Below are positions 45,419 through 55,321 of a DNA stretch of 64,000 nt, one piece after another. The stretch's first letter is position 1; every line of letters starts with the position of its first letter. The translations under genes were made by a program, and so were the position numbers. The notes beneath the pieces were generated by a model. It was not told the origin of the DNA, ran no database searches, and saw nothing but the letters and a program-made list of their open reading frames with translations. Source of the stretch: Siphonodentalium dalli (taxonomy: Eukaryota; Mollusca; Scaphopoda; Gadilida; Siphonodentaliidae); the NCBI GenBank assembly GCA_032622095.1, contig CP136068.1, positions 163,203,465 to 163,267,464 on the forward strand, written 5' to 3'.

Positions 45419-46424
45419 ATTACGATGCTAATTCTTTCAGTGATTAAATACACATATAAACATAACCAATACCAAGTTATCGAGCATGTCTGAAACATAT
45501 GGTAAGAAAATTATCAAGTGACATGTGTGTATGCAAATATATGCAAAACAGTGTTCTTTTAAGGTTACAGATTCCGAATTTATGACGAGGAAGTCACCTG
45601 TCACGAAATGTTTGTTTACATCTCGAAAATAGGAAACTTACGTAGAAAGTTGATAAATATGATTATCAATGGCGATATACGTTTTTGGTCCTGTTTCAGT
45701 TCTTTTAATTCAATTCTTTATTTTTTATTTTCTCCGTCCACTAATATGTGGAACTGGAGGTGGACATATATAGCATCACAATTATATAATGTCAACAAAA
45801 GTTTAAAAATAATAGAGATAAATAAAGTAGGGACATGAGACAGTGAGACATGGAGATATGTCGGCTGTTCAAGACAGGAATATCAGTTGGAGGGGTAGGT
45901 CAACAAGACCTCTTTGTCTTTCGCAGATTGTTTGTTTTCTGCTTCCAACTTGGAACCGCAAACATTTCGTGACATTTCGGTTCGAGGAAGGAGGCACGCG
46001 GGAGCTGGCCTGCTCGGATTTTCTTTTATGTTTCGTGGCGGAATGTATTTTAATGTTGTAAATTTCATTTGTGATGATGACAAGCATGGACCTAATTGTT
46101 TCCAGCGTGTTCGATCCTGAACTCTGTCGATCCGACTCGTGTTTTGTGTCTCGACGATTCTCTCCGACAGCACATTGCCACGAAGATAGGGGAGACCGCC
46201 ATTTCTTACCCAGCCGTTCCTTCGGACTGTTTTACTCCAACTTTGCGTTTTAACTGTTTTAAACTATGTTTTACTGAACAATCATTATATTATCCTGCTG
46301 GTGCAGTTGAGGAGTGTGAACTATGCGTTGCAGTGTCATCGTTGGTCTGCTGTTTCTTCCGTGAACTTTGACCTTTTGTCATTGACATGCGATGCACCAA
46401 CTCTATCAGAATGGATTTTATATA
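45419..46424. other. Non-coding or transcribed, unresolved
   Basis: Composition is less AT-rich at 45840-46380 and several overlapping short ORFs occur on both strands. None has a recognisable domain. It may be the upstream part of a transcript ending near 47003. Confidence 0.3.
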
Positions 46425-46755
46425 TACAGAGTTTCGCAGTCATGTTGCCGATCTGAATATGCGTGATACTTTGCTTCGGATACAGAGTTTCGCAGCGCTC
46501 CGGTCTGAAATGCGTTTATACAGAGACCCTAGTATTTTGTTGTTGTGATATTTATAGGCCTATTTATATTATATGTACTTTTCTGTATAACAGAGTTTCG
46601 CGGATCGTTGATCTGAATATGCGTTATTCGAGTCATGAGTTCATTTCGAACTGGGTATACAGAGTTTCGCGGTTCACATGATTGATCTGAATATGCGTCT
46701 ATACATTGACTTCATCATGAAAGAGCTTGCACTGGTGTACAGAGTTCGGGCGATG
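46425..46755. repeat. Five spaced copies of tacagagtttcgcgg / gatctgaatatgcgt
   Basis: tacagagtttcgc starts at about 46425, 46481, 46588 and 46658, and a weaker copy at 46738. Four are followed by gatctgaatatgcg or a close form. Spacing is irregular (56, 107, 70, 80 bp), so this is a motif cluster more than a clean tandem. Confidence 0.8.
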
Positions 46756-48276
46756 TGATATGTTCTCTGGAGGGATCGGTGGATGGACTTGACATTCAGG
46801 GCAGTTCCAGGCTCTCCAATAACATCCTGGACTCAACTCAAATTGTTTCGGAACTTTCGGCCTCACCTTCTGCGCTGTTGTACCAGCTGTGTTCCAAAAA
46901 AACCTGTTAGGAACTACATGTGAACTGTCATTGCTTTGTTTTTATTAGACAGTCTTTTACATGTATTTTACCCCATATATATGGGGGTGCGCTGTTAAAT
47001 AAACGGCGGAATTTCCAATAAACCATAACCATAATGGCGAATCAGGCCATGTTTATGGTTCGATTAGAAAGATTTCTTCCACTTGAAAGTACAAAACAGG
47101 TTGATATCGGCATTCTACAGCACATTACATGGTAAGGAGGGTTTATATCACTTATGGAAATAGCAATATACGCGACAATACCGTTTATCCGACCAAAATC
47201 GGTGCAGTGTGTCAGAAAATCAACGTTGACGTCGTTCGGCGCTATTCCGTACCGAATTAGTGACTCCCCCTGTGGTAGTATATAAGGTATATATTTCAAT
47301 ATGTTTTTGCTACAAGTTCCCCGTGCACTGACCGTGTTCGCGAAATTGTGGCAGGACTTTTTTCTTTTTGTGTTTGCGTACTAATTTATAGCACAAACTC
47401 ATATCTCTTCGCTCGTTCAGCCGTTGTTGGCAGAAATACATAATATTTTCAATACTTATAACTACATAAATAGTTTGTTTCATACAATCACAGAATAGTA
47501 TGGGTTTAAATGATTAATACGTTTGGAACTATATCTTGATATCTTCCAATTTTATGATTTACTATGATATCGATTTTTAGATTGTACTACTACTGGTATC
47601 GATAAAAATCTGGTTGAAGCATTCAATCGAATCTTATAGTTTCGGTTTGAACTTTGTGAATAGTGCATCAATCTTTCAGGCCAAACTACCGATAGAAAAT
47701 TGAAAATAGTCTATACAGGTGCATTCATGCGGCTGGAATTCATTTTCTGGGCAAATATTTTTAATATTTTTTTTTTAATTTGTAAACAAAACTTTTTCAT
47801 GCAATTTAATTCACGCTTTGTTTTAACTCTTGCGCTTTAGTTTGATTTGTTTCCAATTATAATCAAATAGAGTGAATAGACCTGTTAGAAATACATTATA
47901 AACTGGCTCCTTGCCCTTGTAAATAACAAAGTACATCAATGATTGTATGACGTTTATAGAAATACATGTAGGAGAATGTTGCAGATCGACTGATTTGCGT
48001 TAGCATAGTGACAGCATTTTACGACAATAATGCTTTAGGCCCACCGATCCTATGTGCGACATTCGTGCTCCCCAAAATTCAAAATTCAAGGGTCGTATTA
48101 CTTAAAAATTGGTGACGTCACAAAATCAGATATAGCCTATATACGACCCAAAGTCCGGCTTTGGTTCGTTAATATTTACAATCATTCAGTCACTGAACTC
48201 CGACCGCCGGTGGTGTAAGACTTGAGCGCTCCCGGACACCGCCCACCTGCGATCGGATTACTGACTTCAGCGGACA
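46756..48276. other. Non-coding; palindrome and polyA-like signals
   Basis: ccccatatatatgggg at 46971-46986 is a perfect palindrome. AATAAA follows at 46998-47003 and again about 11 bp later. 47050-48170 shows nothing. 48175-48276 is the leader of the ORF-family copy below, with tatttacaatcat in common with 22858. Confidence 0.4.
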
Positions 48277-48955
48277 ATGGATTCGTATATAATCCCCGCT
48301 GAAGTCAGGCTCGTGCTGAGCTCAATCAACCTGGACTGCCTGGCCTGGAATTTACACAGGTCAGGTAGCCAGGTTGACTTGTTTTTGACATACCGGGTTA
48401 CACCGACACGGTCCTTTTCAGTACCCTCTGCCGGTCGTAACCCGGTAGCTGGAGATCACCGGCTACCTAGGGATGGTGGAGGAGGCAAGAAGAAGCGGCG
48501 GAGAAGGAAGAAGACCCCCTGCCGCAGAAGAAGAGACGCTAACAGGAGGGCCAAGTGGAAACAGGGGCGAGCTTAGAGACGCCCAACTCCCCCCACTTGC
48601 CCCCCCCCCCCCCGACGACGCAGCTGACGATATTGCCAACAGAAGCGGGGACGCCGCCACTATTCCGGAGGTCCCTGCTATCGTCATCGAATTCAGCGGA
48701 GACAGGGACGCGGATAACACCCGGACGTTCCTGCCGCTGACTTCGGGTTGGAGATGGACACGTCAACACCCTGGACACCGAGTACCAACACATCCCGGTG
48801 TCCCCCATCTCCAGCACCGACAACAACACCAGCGGCGGCTCCACTCGTTCTCGCGATAACATCACCAAAGGTGCGCTGGAAGCTCAGGCAGCTGCAGAAA
48901 AACTCATCGCAGATTACCAGGCAGAACGAAAACAGCGATAAGATACGGAGCTGAC
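48277..48955 (+). pseudogene. Unknown ORF family, member 2 (frameshifted)
   Basis: The same plan as the ORF at 23052: start context cggacaATGg, a WNL core, and a basic block (KKKRRRRKKTPCRRRR) ending RAKWK. The frame then stops (TAG at 48574). Similarity resumes in a second frame (PEVP...DRDAD), returns to the first frame for EMDTSTPWTP, and shifts again for the charged helical C terminus. At DNA level the region ggaggtccctg...tggacaccg aligns well with 23477-23630. A C run at about 48600-48614 lies between. At least three frame breaks make it a pseudogene copy. Confidence 0.7.
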
Positions 48956-49149
48956 AACAACAACAACAACACAGCAACAACATCAGCCGAAAGGAAAAAA
49001 AAGCAAAGAAACAAATACGATCATTTTCAGCAATTTTCCATCATCTCATGATTATGTTTTACCATAACATGTATCCTAATTGCCGATATACACCCTAGGA
49101 GGGCGTAATGCTGATCTAAGAATGGCCTCAGGTAATGCACTCCTGATAT

Positions 49150-49640
49150 GACCTATCATAAAGGATTAATTAAAATACATGTATGGTTCCATGAGGGTAA
49201 ATTAAAATATTATCACACCCAGAGAGGGTTAATTGAAATATGATCCCATGAGGGTTAATTAATATATCGTCCAATCAGGATTAATAAAAAATATGGTCCC
49301 ATGATGGTTAATTAAAATTGTACCTTGATTGTTAAATAAAATATCGTCCCACGAGGGTTAATACAAATATGGACCCATGGGGTTTAATTGAAATATGGTC
49401 CCATTAATGTCAATTAAAATATGGTAACGTGATATAATTAAAGAATAAATATATGGTCCCATTTTGAGGGTTAATTAAAATAAAAATATGATGTCATCGG
49501 TGTTGATTAAACTACGGTCCCACTGGGGTGAAATACAATATTGTCCCATGAGGGTCAATTAAAATATGGTTCAATGAGGACTAATTATAATATGCCCCTC
49601 CCCCATGAGTATCAATTAAAATATGATCCCAGGAAGGGGG
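49150..49640. repeat. Degenerate minisatellite, about 28-bp unit
   Basis: About 16 loose copies of gagggttaattaaaatatgg followed by tcccat. Spacing drifts between about 24 and 35 bp. Confidence 0.85.
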
Positions 49641-49739
49641 GTAATTTATGAACATTCTTCAATTCATATAGCATTCTGATATATCCTCGGTACACATAAA
49701 TAAAAATGATGTTTAGAATTAGTCCACATTACATGTTAA

Positions 49740-50207
49740 CCCTTTACCCAACAGAACGGCCCTGTGCCAATGCATTCTCTTATATATGCGAGTCGACCAT
49801 AGGTCGCCTCGCATATATAAGAGAATGCATTGGCTTAACACATATTAAAAATGATAAATTGTCAAAGAATGTAGAAAAATATTATAAAAATTGTTAAAAA
49901 ATGTAAGAAACAATTCTGGTAAAAAGTGTTAATGCATTCTCTTATATATGCGAGGCGACCTATATAAGAGAAAACATTGGCCTAACAATATTTACCTTGA
50001 CCTTGTAAGCCAGTGCATTCCCTATGGTCGACTCGCATATATAAGAGAATGCATTGGCACAGGGCATAACTGTAACTATCACAATGTGGTCAATGAACCG
50101 GTTCCAATAATATCCATATATGTATGGTGTTATTGAGACAGACCGAAGATATTTTAGGCTGTTGAAGCTTTATTTGGGCGTTTTTTGCCGTTTTGTTGGG
50201 TAAAGGG
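49740..50207. mobile_element. piggyBac-like MITE, TIR CCCTTTACCCAACA, TTAA flanks
   Basis: 20-bp ends match at 19 of 20 (CCCTTTACCCAACA start), with TTAA directly outside both (49736-49739 and 50208-50211). TTAA target duplication and a CCCTT-type end are typical of piggyBac. It encodes nothing and carries a hairpin-ended element. Confidence 0.85.
49760..50064. mobile_element. Hairpin-ended element, copy D, nested
   Basis: Starts CCCTGTGCCAATGCATT exactly where the 20-bp left TIR of the piggyBac-like MITE ends, and finishes CACAGGG at 50064. The left hairpin is complete; the right one is rearranged and carries the ggcctaacaatatttac segment seen at 5950. The interior has the gttaaaaaatgtaagaaa motif. 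Confidence 0.8.
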
Positions 50208-51059
50208 TTAAACAACCAATGTGTATGGGTTAGTGTTGGCACTTTTCTTAATAACATCTCTATTCATAGCTCCGATGTATTCCGCATACAAAGAAATTAA
50301 AAGTCAATATTTACAAACAGCACGAAGGAGTAACCATCCCAATTCATTTAGAATATAACATGCCGATATTTGTCGTGTATAACTAAATGAAAAAGTTCAC
50401 TAAACTATACTAAATAACATGTTAAACACCGATATAAACAAACACCTCGGATTCATGTTCAAACTAAAGTTCTTACACAATCGTCAAATCCCCGTGCAGT
50501 ATAATAGTAGATAGCATTCCGATTTATGTCACGTGAAAATAAACGAAAGATCTTCAAATAACAATGCAACAAAGCAGGTTAAAGATCAATAGAAACACAT
50601 AACGCGCAGCGCGCTAATGGTTTACGCGCGAATTCCCGTTAGAATTAATGGCCTTGCACTTCTTGGCATCCGAATAACAACTACACATTTTACCGGACTC
50701 GGGGTCGCACTACAACTTTTAATGCGTCCCAAAACAACCGTACTCGGGGTAGAACTACAACTTTTAATGCGTCCCAAAAAAAAACATTTCTATAAATAAA
50801 ACCCCCAGCTCCCATACATGTAGGAATCAATAATTTGTACACTAGTATACACCCGGAGGGCGTAATACTTTGGCGATCAAGTGCATAAAGGTGAGACAGG
50901 AAAAATAGTATTGGTGGATAATTAGGGGCGGCCCGGGTCGAGTGGGGTTCGCTGGAGAGTCGGGGTAAAATCGATGGGCCTGCTTTGGTCTTATTATTTT
51001 GATATGTGTGACACATGAAACGATACCATACTAGCCGCTATCTCCTGGTGTTCACCATC
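50208..51059. other. Non-coding; 45-bp duplication
   Basis: actcggggt-gaactacaac and ttttaatgcgtcccaaaa occur twice, 45 bp apart (50693-50780). No gene. Confidence 0.5.
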
Positions 51060-51720
51060 ACTCTCTTCGTCGTCCATGGATTAATTTACACTCGACCTTG
51101 ATGACAGAAATCTGTCATTGGTCGAAATTGTGTCTGTCCTCTGTTTTTTTTATCACTTACTGAATTGGATCTTTTTCTGCGCCTGCTCGTGTCTGGCGGA
51201 GGTTCAGAGTCTAGAAAAACGTCATCTGCTGCCGTCTCAACTACTGGGTCCCCGGTAGGTGGAATTACATCATCAGAATCGGATACATGTGAACTCATCT
51301 CCTGGTCGTCGGTAGCCTGAGTATCTGGGGGCTACGTAGCTGTACCGTCTTCCTGTGTTTCCTCTACTCTCTCTACATATTCGTCTCTTCTATCTGCTCC
51401 TTCGATGGTGGCGGTTGTCGAACTCCCGCCGCGGGATCATACCTTGCTGCTTCTGCATACGAATGTACAATCGAACCAGCGAAACCTTCACACAAACTGC
51501 TCCTGTGGGTATCCCGAATACCCTCGACCTTGGAATCTGTCTTGCCGTACATCGAGTGTCCGATTTCACGTGGCCCTCCATTCCGCACGCCAGGCATACT
51601 GGAGGTCTGCCTTTGATTGTCGATAACATGTTGATACCGCCCTGGAATCGCACTCTATGCGGGATGTGGAACATGAGTTTCGTGTCAACAATGGTATGGA
51701 CTGTTCGAATACCTGTTTAA
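51060..51720 (-). pseudogene. CCHC zinc-knuckle ORF1/gag-like remnant
   Basis: On the minus strand the frame is open from just after a TAA at about 51718 through an RRM-like segment (VDTKLMFHIPHRV), then KGRPPVCLACGMEGH with a CX2CX4HX6C knuckle, to a TAG at about 51390. An acidic, Ser/Pro-rich tail (51298-51086, DDVIPPTGDPVVE) with an RRRKR block resumes in a second frame. RRM-like plus KGRPPxCL-knuckle proteins are common as LINE ORF1 or gag-like products in invertebrates. No RT lies next to it, so it is a fragment. The exact family is unsure. Confidence 0.6.
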
Positions 51721-52908
51721 ATTTTCCCCTCATCAGCTCCGATTTCCTCTTTTACTATAATGATGTATACATAATGAGTAAACGCCACATTGTTTCTCAT
51801 TTCAGCCCGAAAGATATCTAACGGTGTTCAAATGATGTTACTGTGAATACGAGGGAAATACATTTGTCGAAGCTGTTAGGCATTCCACAAGGAAACATCA
51901 AAATGAAAACATCGAAATAAAACAACAAACAAACAACCACAGTAATATAATTTTCCATCATTCCCGAGCTTTGTCGCGAGCAGGGTCGTCGAATTACTGT
52001 AAACGATGACAACATAACTATCCACGTGTCCCGAGCTGACGCTGAACCAAACAATTCGCCCACCAAGAAGATGACCATTTCAGACCGAACTTAGACCAAA
52101 AGTAGAAACATTTGTTGTGGTCTAACCGTGGTCTAAAAACATATTCCCCACTAATGTTACTGGTTGGAAATTAAATGAGAACAATTTCAACCTATACGTG
52201 GTGTAAAATTTCCAACTAATGTTGTGTCAGATATGAAATTTCCAACTGATGAATTTTTTTTTAACAAAATTGGGGGGGGGGGGGGGGGGGGGTGAGGCAC
52301 CCAAACCCCTGTTGCCACGTCCCTGATGCTCGTTGAAGCCATGCCATGGTCCGGATGATTTTGATGGAACTGTATGAAAAATGTAGCATTAATTTTGAAA
52401 TAAATAACTTAAATAAATAAATAATGGCTTTTACAACAGTGATTCAGTCATCATTCATAATTTAGACAGTAAACTGAAATCGACTACTGATTTTGTTTTC
52501 CAACAAAAGTGTAAGTGGGTTTAGTTGGAATATTTCGACCATTAGAGGGATATTTTGCTACTGGTTTATACATCTACCTATATTTGTCGAAATATTCAAA
52601 CTAAACCACACTTAGACTATGGTTGGAACAAAATATATATTGAGCGTTTCTCTTGGTTAGAAAGTTTGGTGTTCAAGGGGTGGGGTAAAAAAAAGTCAAG
52701 ATTGAACACCAAAATAACATAAACAAATCCACGTTCCTGGATATGTGTTGATATAAGAGACAATCCTTCTGCCAGTCAATCCCAACATTGTCAACCCCGC
52801 GTGCATGAGCATACTCGTGACTATCAATTGAGAGATAAAAAGAATAAATACTATCAAATGGAAACACTGTATTTGTGCATCAGTTTTTACATAGCGTTTC
52901 GTGTTTAT
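51721..52908. other. Non-coding; poly-G tract
   Basis: Contains aatttccaactaatgttgtg and a poly-G run (about 52273-52292) followed by ccctgttgccacgtccctga. This resembles the repeat near 6110-6180 and 6525-6610 in inverted or partial form. No gene. Confidence 0.4.
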
Positions 52909-53371
52909 TCAGACTTGATCACCATCTGTAACATTCCGTACATCTGCTGCACTGGTATCTGGGAGTTGGTGCGTCCCCTCCTTGTGGTCTTCCATATTGA
53001 ATTTGGTGGAAAACGTCCTAGAACAAACATCACAAGGGAATTCTAGTGCATCTGCATCTGCATGACATGTTTTTTTTCTGTGTCTATTAAAATACCCCGG
53101 TGCCTTGAAGTTGTTCTTACATCGTTTACACTGGTCGATGGCGATTCCAGCATATGTGACGCTTTGTGATAACGTAACTTTGACACAACCCATTACCACA
53201 TACGTTGCACGTGTGATCAACTGCTGTTGCGATTTCTCATGCAGCTTTAGCGCATATGGACTGCTGAACAATCTGCCACAATCGACACACACGTGTGAGC
53301 TTCCTGGTTCTTTATCTTGATCCCGATTATCTGCAGCGATGATGTATGTGTTTTTACTTGTCGTCTCAGAT
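52909..53371 (-). CDS. C2H2 zinc-finger protein fragment
   Basis: The ORF reads 127 codons from an ATG at 53292, but the frame stays open upstream to about 53371, so it may be a 3' terminal exon. Three finger-like units are visible. The first starts CVDCGRLF with a single His and no final His. The second is CKRC...H...C (C2HC form). The third is CDVCSRTF...H...H, complete (CX2CX12HX4H). A short tail follows to a TGA-type end at 52909. It could be a host gene exon or a captured piece. It lies 280 bp from the LINE ORF1 on the other strand. Function is unknown beyond probable nucleic-acid binding. Confidence 0.5.
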
Positions 53372-53650
53372 TATATACAGTCTGGTTGTGCTATGCGTAC
53401 ATTCCGAACATGTGTACTCTGTTGTCCGCTCAGGAGCCACGTGGCCCACGTCCATCGATTCGTCCGGCGATGACATAACTACTGTTATCACTTCCGGTTA
53501 ATGGCGGACGCCTGACGCGCTGTTTTTCTTAGCTGTTAAAATCGTTTAAATTATGGATTGCGAGTGAAGATCTGTAGTGCTATATGTATAAGGACATTTC
53601 ATATGATCTGGTGATAGTTATTCAATTATATAAGACACGGAAACAGGACT

Positions 53651-55318
53651 ATGAATCCTAATATCAGAAGAAAATGCACGGTCAGCTTCCAAAAGTTCAG
53701 ATATATAGGTCATGCAGACGTCATACGAGCAGCCCAGCGAGTAATTGACGTGAGTACAATTGTTGCAGTACAAATAACTGAACACGAGTGCTTTATCACC
53801 CTATCTGACCTAACAGCTAAAAGCGACCTAATAAACAATGGGATATACTTATATCGAAGATTTGTGCGCCCGGCAGATATCGACACCAAAGCCATTCATG
53901 TCACCCTAAAAGATGCGCCCATCTTTATGGATGACTCTGAAATTATATCGGCACTGTCAGTGCATGGAACATTAGTGGATGGAGCCTTCAAAAGGGGCTT
54001 TGTGAAAGATTGGAATGTCGAAAATGGTACCCGTTATGTGCAAATGATAAAATGCAAGGAAATTCCTAGTACAATAAACATTGGTGAAATTAACATTCGT
54101 GTTTATTCTGACGTCACCAAGCAATCATGCCAAGCATGTAATGATCAACACCTCCCTAATTACCAGTGCGAGGCCAAACGTAAATGTACGAAGTGTCTGA
54201 GTGATACTCACACCAGGCGAGATTGTACTTATGACGTAAAATGTCGAGGATGTCTGATTTTTGGTCACGTGATGGCAGACTGCCCTGAGCGACTAGGTCA
54301 GTGGGACAGACAACAGAGAACACCTACCGGTGACCCGCAGCAGACACAACAAGGCCCCGAGCGACTGGATCAGCGGTACAGATATCAGAGACCACCTACG
54401 GGTGACCCGCAGCAGACACAACAAGGCCCCGAGCGACTAGGTCAGTGGGATAGACATCAGAGACCACCTACCGGTGGCCCGCAGCAGACACAACAAGGCC
54501 CCAAGCGACTAGGTCAGCTAGACAGACAACAAAGACCGCCTGCCGGCGATCCACGGCCGACACAACAAGGCAATCAACGTGACAAGGTGGGCGATAGTCA
54601 TGACAGACGGGGTACACACGACAACCTCGAGGACTGGATTAACCTCAATGCGGACTCTGCTGAAAACATAAGCCCAGCTGAAGAGGGTGTTGTTAACACT
54701 GTGATCCTGGGTGCGAGTAACTGTGTCGGACTCAATGTAAATAAGCCAAACATCAAAAACTTTTCGGTTAGTGGAGCAACATACGCAGAGATATCAAACC
54801 TGCTGGATAATGCTATGAAGGATGAAATAGTCGGTAACTCGCCCGAAAGTGTGAGTTCAGTGATAGTGCATCTTGGCACCAATGACCTCACCAAAAATAA
54901 CTTAAGTGCCAGCTCAGCTATACTCAACATGACTGAGGCGCTTGTTGAAATCGAAACTGTGTTCCCCAATGCCAATCTGAGCATGTGTAGTGTTCCACCG
55001 AGAAGAGGAAATAGCTTGGTAGCTCAGGACCATAATTCTGCAGCCATAGTCGTGAATGACTTTATGGAAAAGCTGTGCTCCAAAAAGGAGAAGTATGAAT
55101 TCATTGACACATACAATAAGTTCTCGGGCGTCGACGGAGTGCGAAAAGAACTATTCAGTGAGAAGGACAAGCGAGGCATTCACCTCAGTCCAGTCGGAAG
55201 GGAGAAACTAACTGAGTCGTTCATTCAGGCATCGGCATCTGGTGTTAAGGGTAGCCGAAAAAGGAACCTGTCAACTCCACCGAAAGCACAGAACAAACAA
55301 GCAAATGTGTATGCTTGA
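53651..55318 (+). CDS. LINE ORF1: RRM-like region, three zinc knuckles, SGNH hydrolase
   Basis: An intact 555-codon ORF. Residues 1-155 resemble the RRM-like fold of LINE ORF1 proteins. Three zinc knuckles follow: 160-173 (CX2CX3HX5C), then 179-192 and 198-211 (both CX2CX4HX4C). Residues 212-307 are four in-frame 24-residue repeats starting PERLGQWDR and ending QQTQQG. From about 350 an SGNH/GDSL-type hydrolase is readable: VILGASN (block I, Ser356), HLGTND (block III, 408-412) and GIHLSPVG (block V, His511). The usual catalytic Asp three residues before His is Arg508 here. ORF1 proteins bind RNA and form the LINE particle; the role of the hydrolase is unsettled. It ends in TGA at 55316-55318. 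Confidence 0.92.
   Translation: MNPNIRRKCTVSFQKFRYIGHADVIRAAQRVIDVSTIVAVQITEHECFITLSDLTAKSDLINNGIYLYRRFVRPADIDTKAIHVTLKDAPIFMDDSEIISALSVHGTLVDGAFKRGFVKDWNVENGTRYVQMIKCKEIPSTINIGEINIRVYSDVTKQSCQACNDQHLPNYQCEAKRKCTKCLSDTHTRRDCTYDVKCRGCLIFGHVMADCPERLGQWDRQQRTPTGDPQQTQQGPERLDQRYRYQRPPTGDPQQTQQGPERLGQWDRHQRPPTGGPQQTQQGPKRLGQLDRQQRPPAGDPRPTQQGNQRDKVGDSHDRRGTHDNLEDWINLNADSAENISPAEEGVVNTVILGASNCVGLNVNKPNIKNFSVSGATYAEISNLLDNAMKDEIVGNSPESVSSVIVHLGTNDLTKNNLSASSAILNMTEALVEIETVFPNANLSMCSVPPRRGNSLVAQDHNSAAIVVNDFMEKLCSKKEKYEFIDTYNKFSGVDGVRKELFSEKDKRGIHLSPVGREKLTESFIQASASGVKGSRKRNLSTPPKAQNKQANVYA
54284..54571 (+). repeat. 72-bp coding minisatellite in LINE ORF1
   Basis: Four tandem 72-bp units in frame encode 24-residue repeats (PERLGQWDRQQRPPTGDPQQ-type). 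Units differ at a few residues. It links the zinc knuckles to the hydrolase domain. Confidence 0.95.
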
Positions 55319-55321
55319 TAT

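Noticed and set aside
45250..45498. Lys-rich ORF on the minus strand
   Set aside because: It is the reverse of the poly-T tract.
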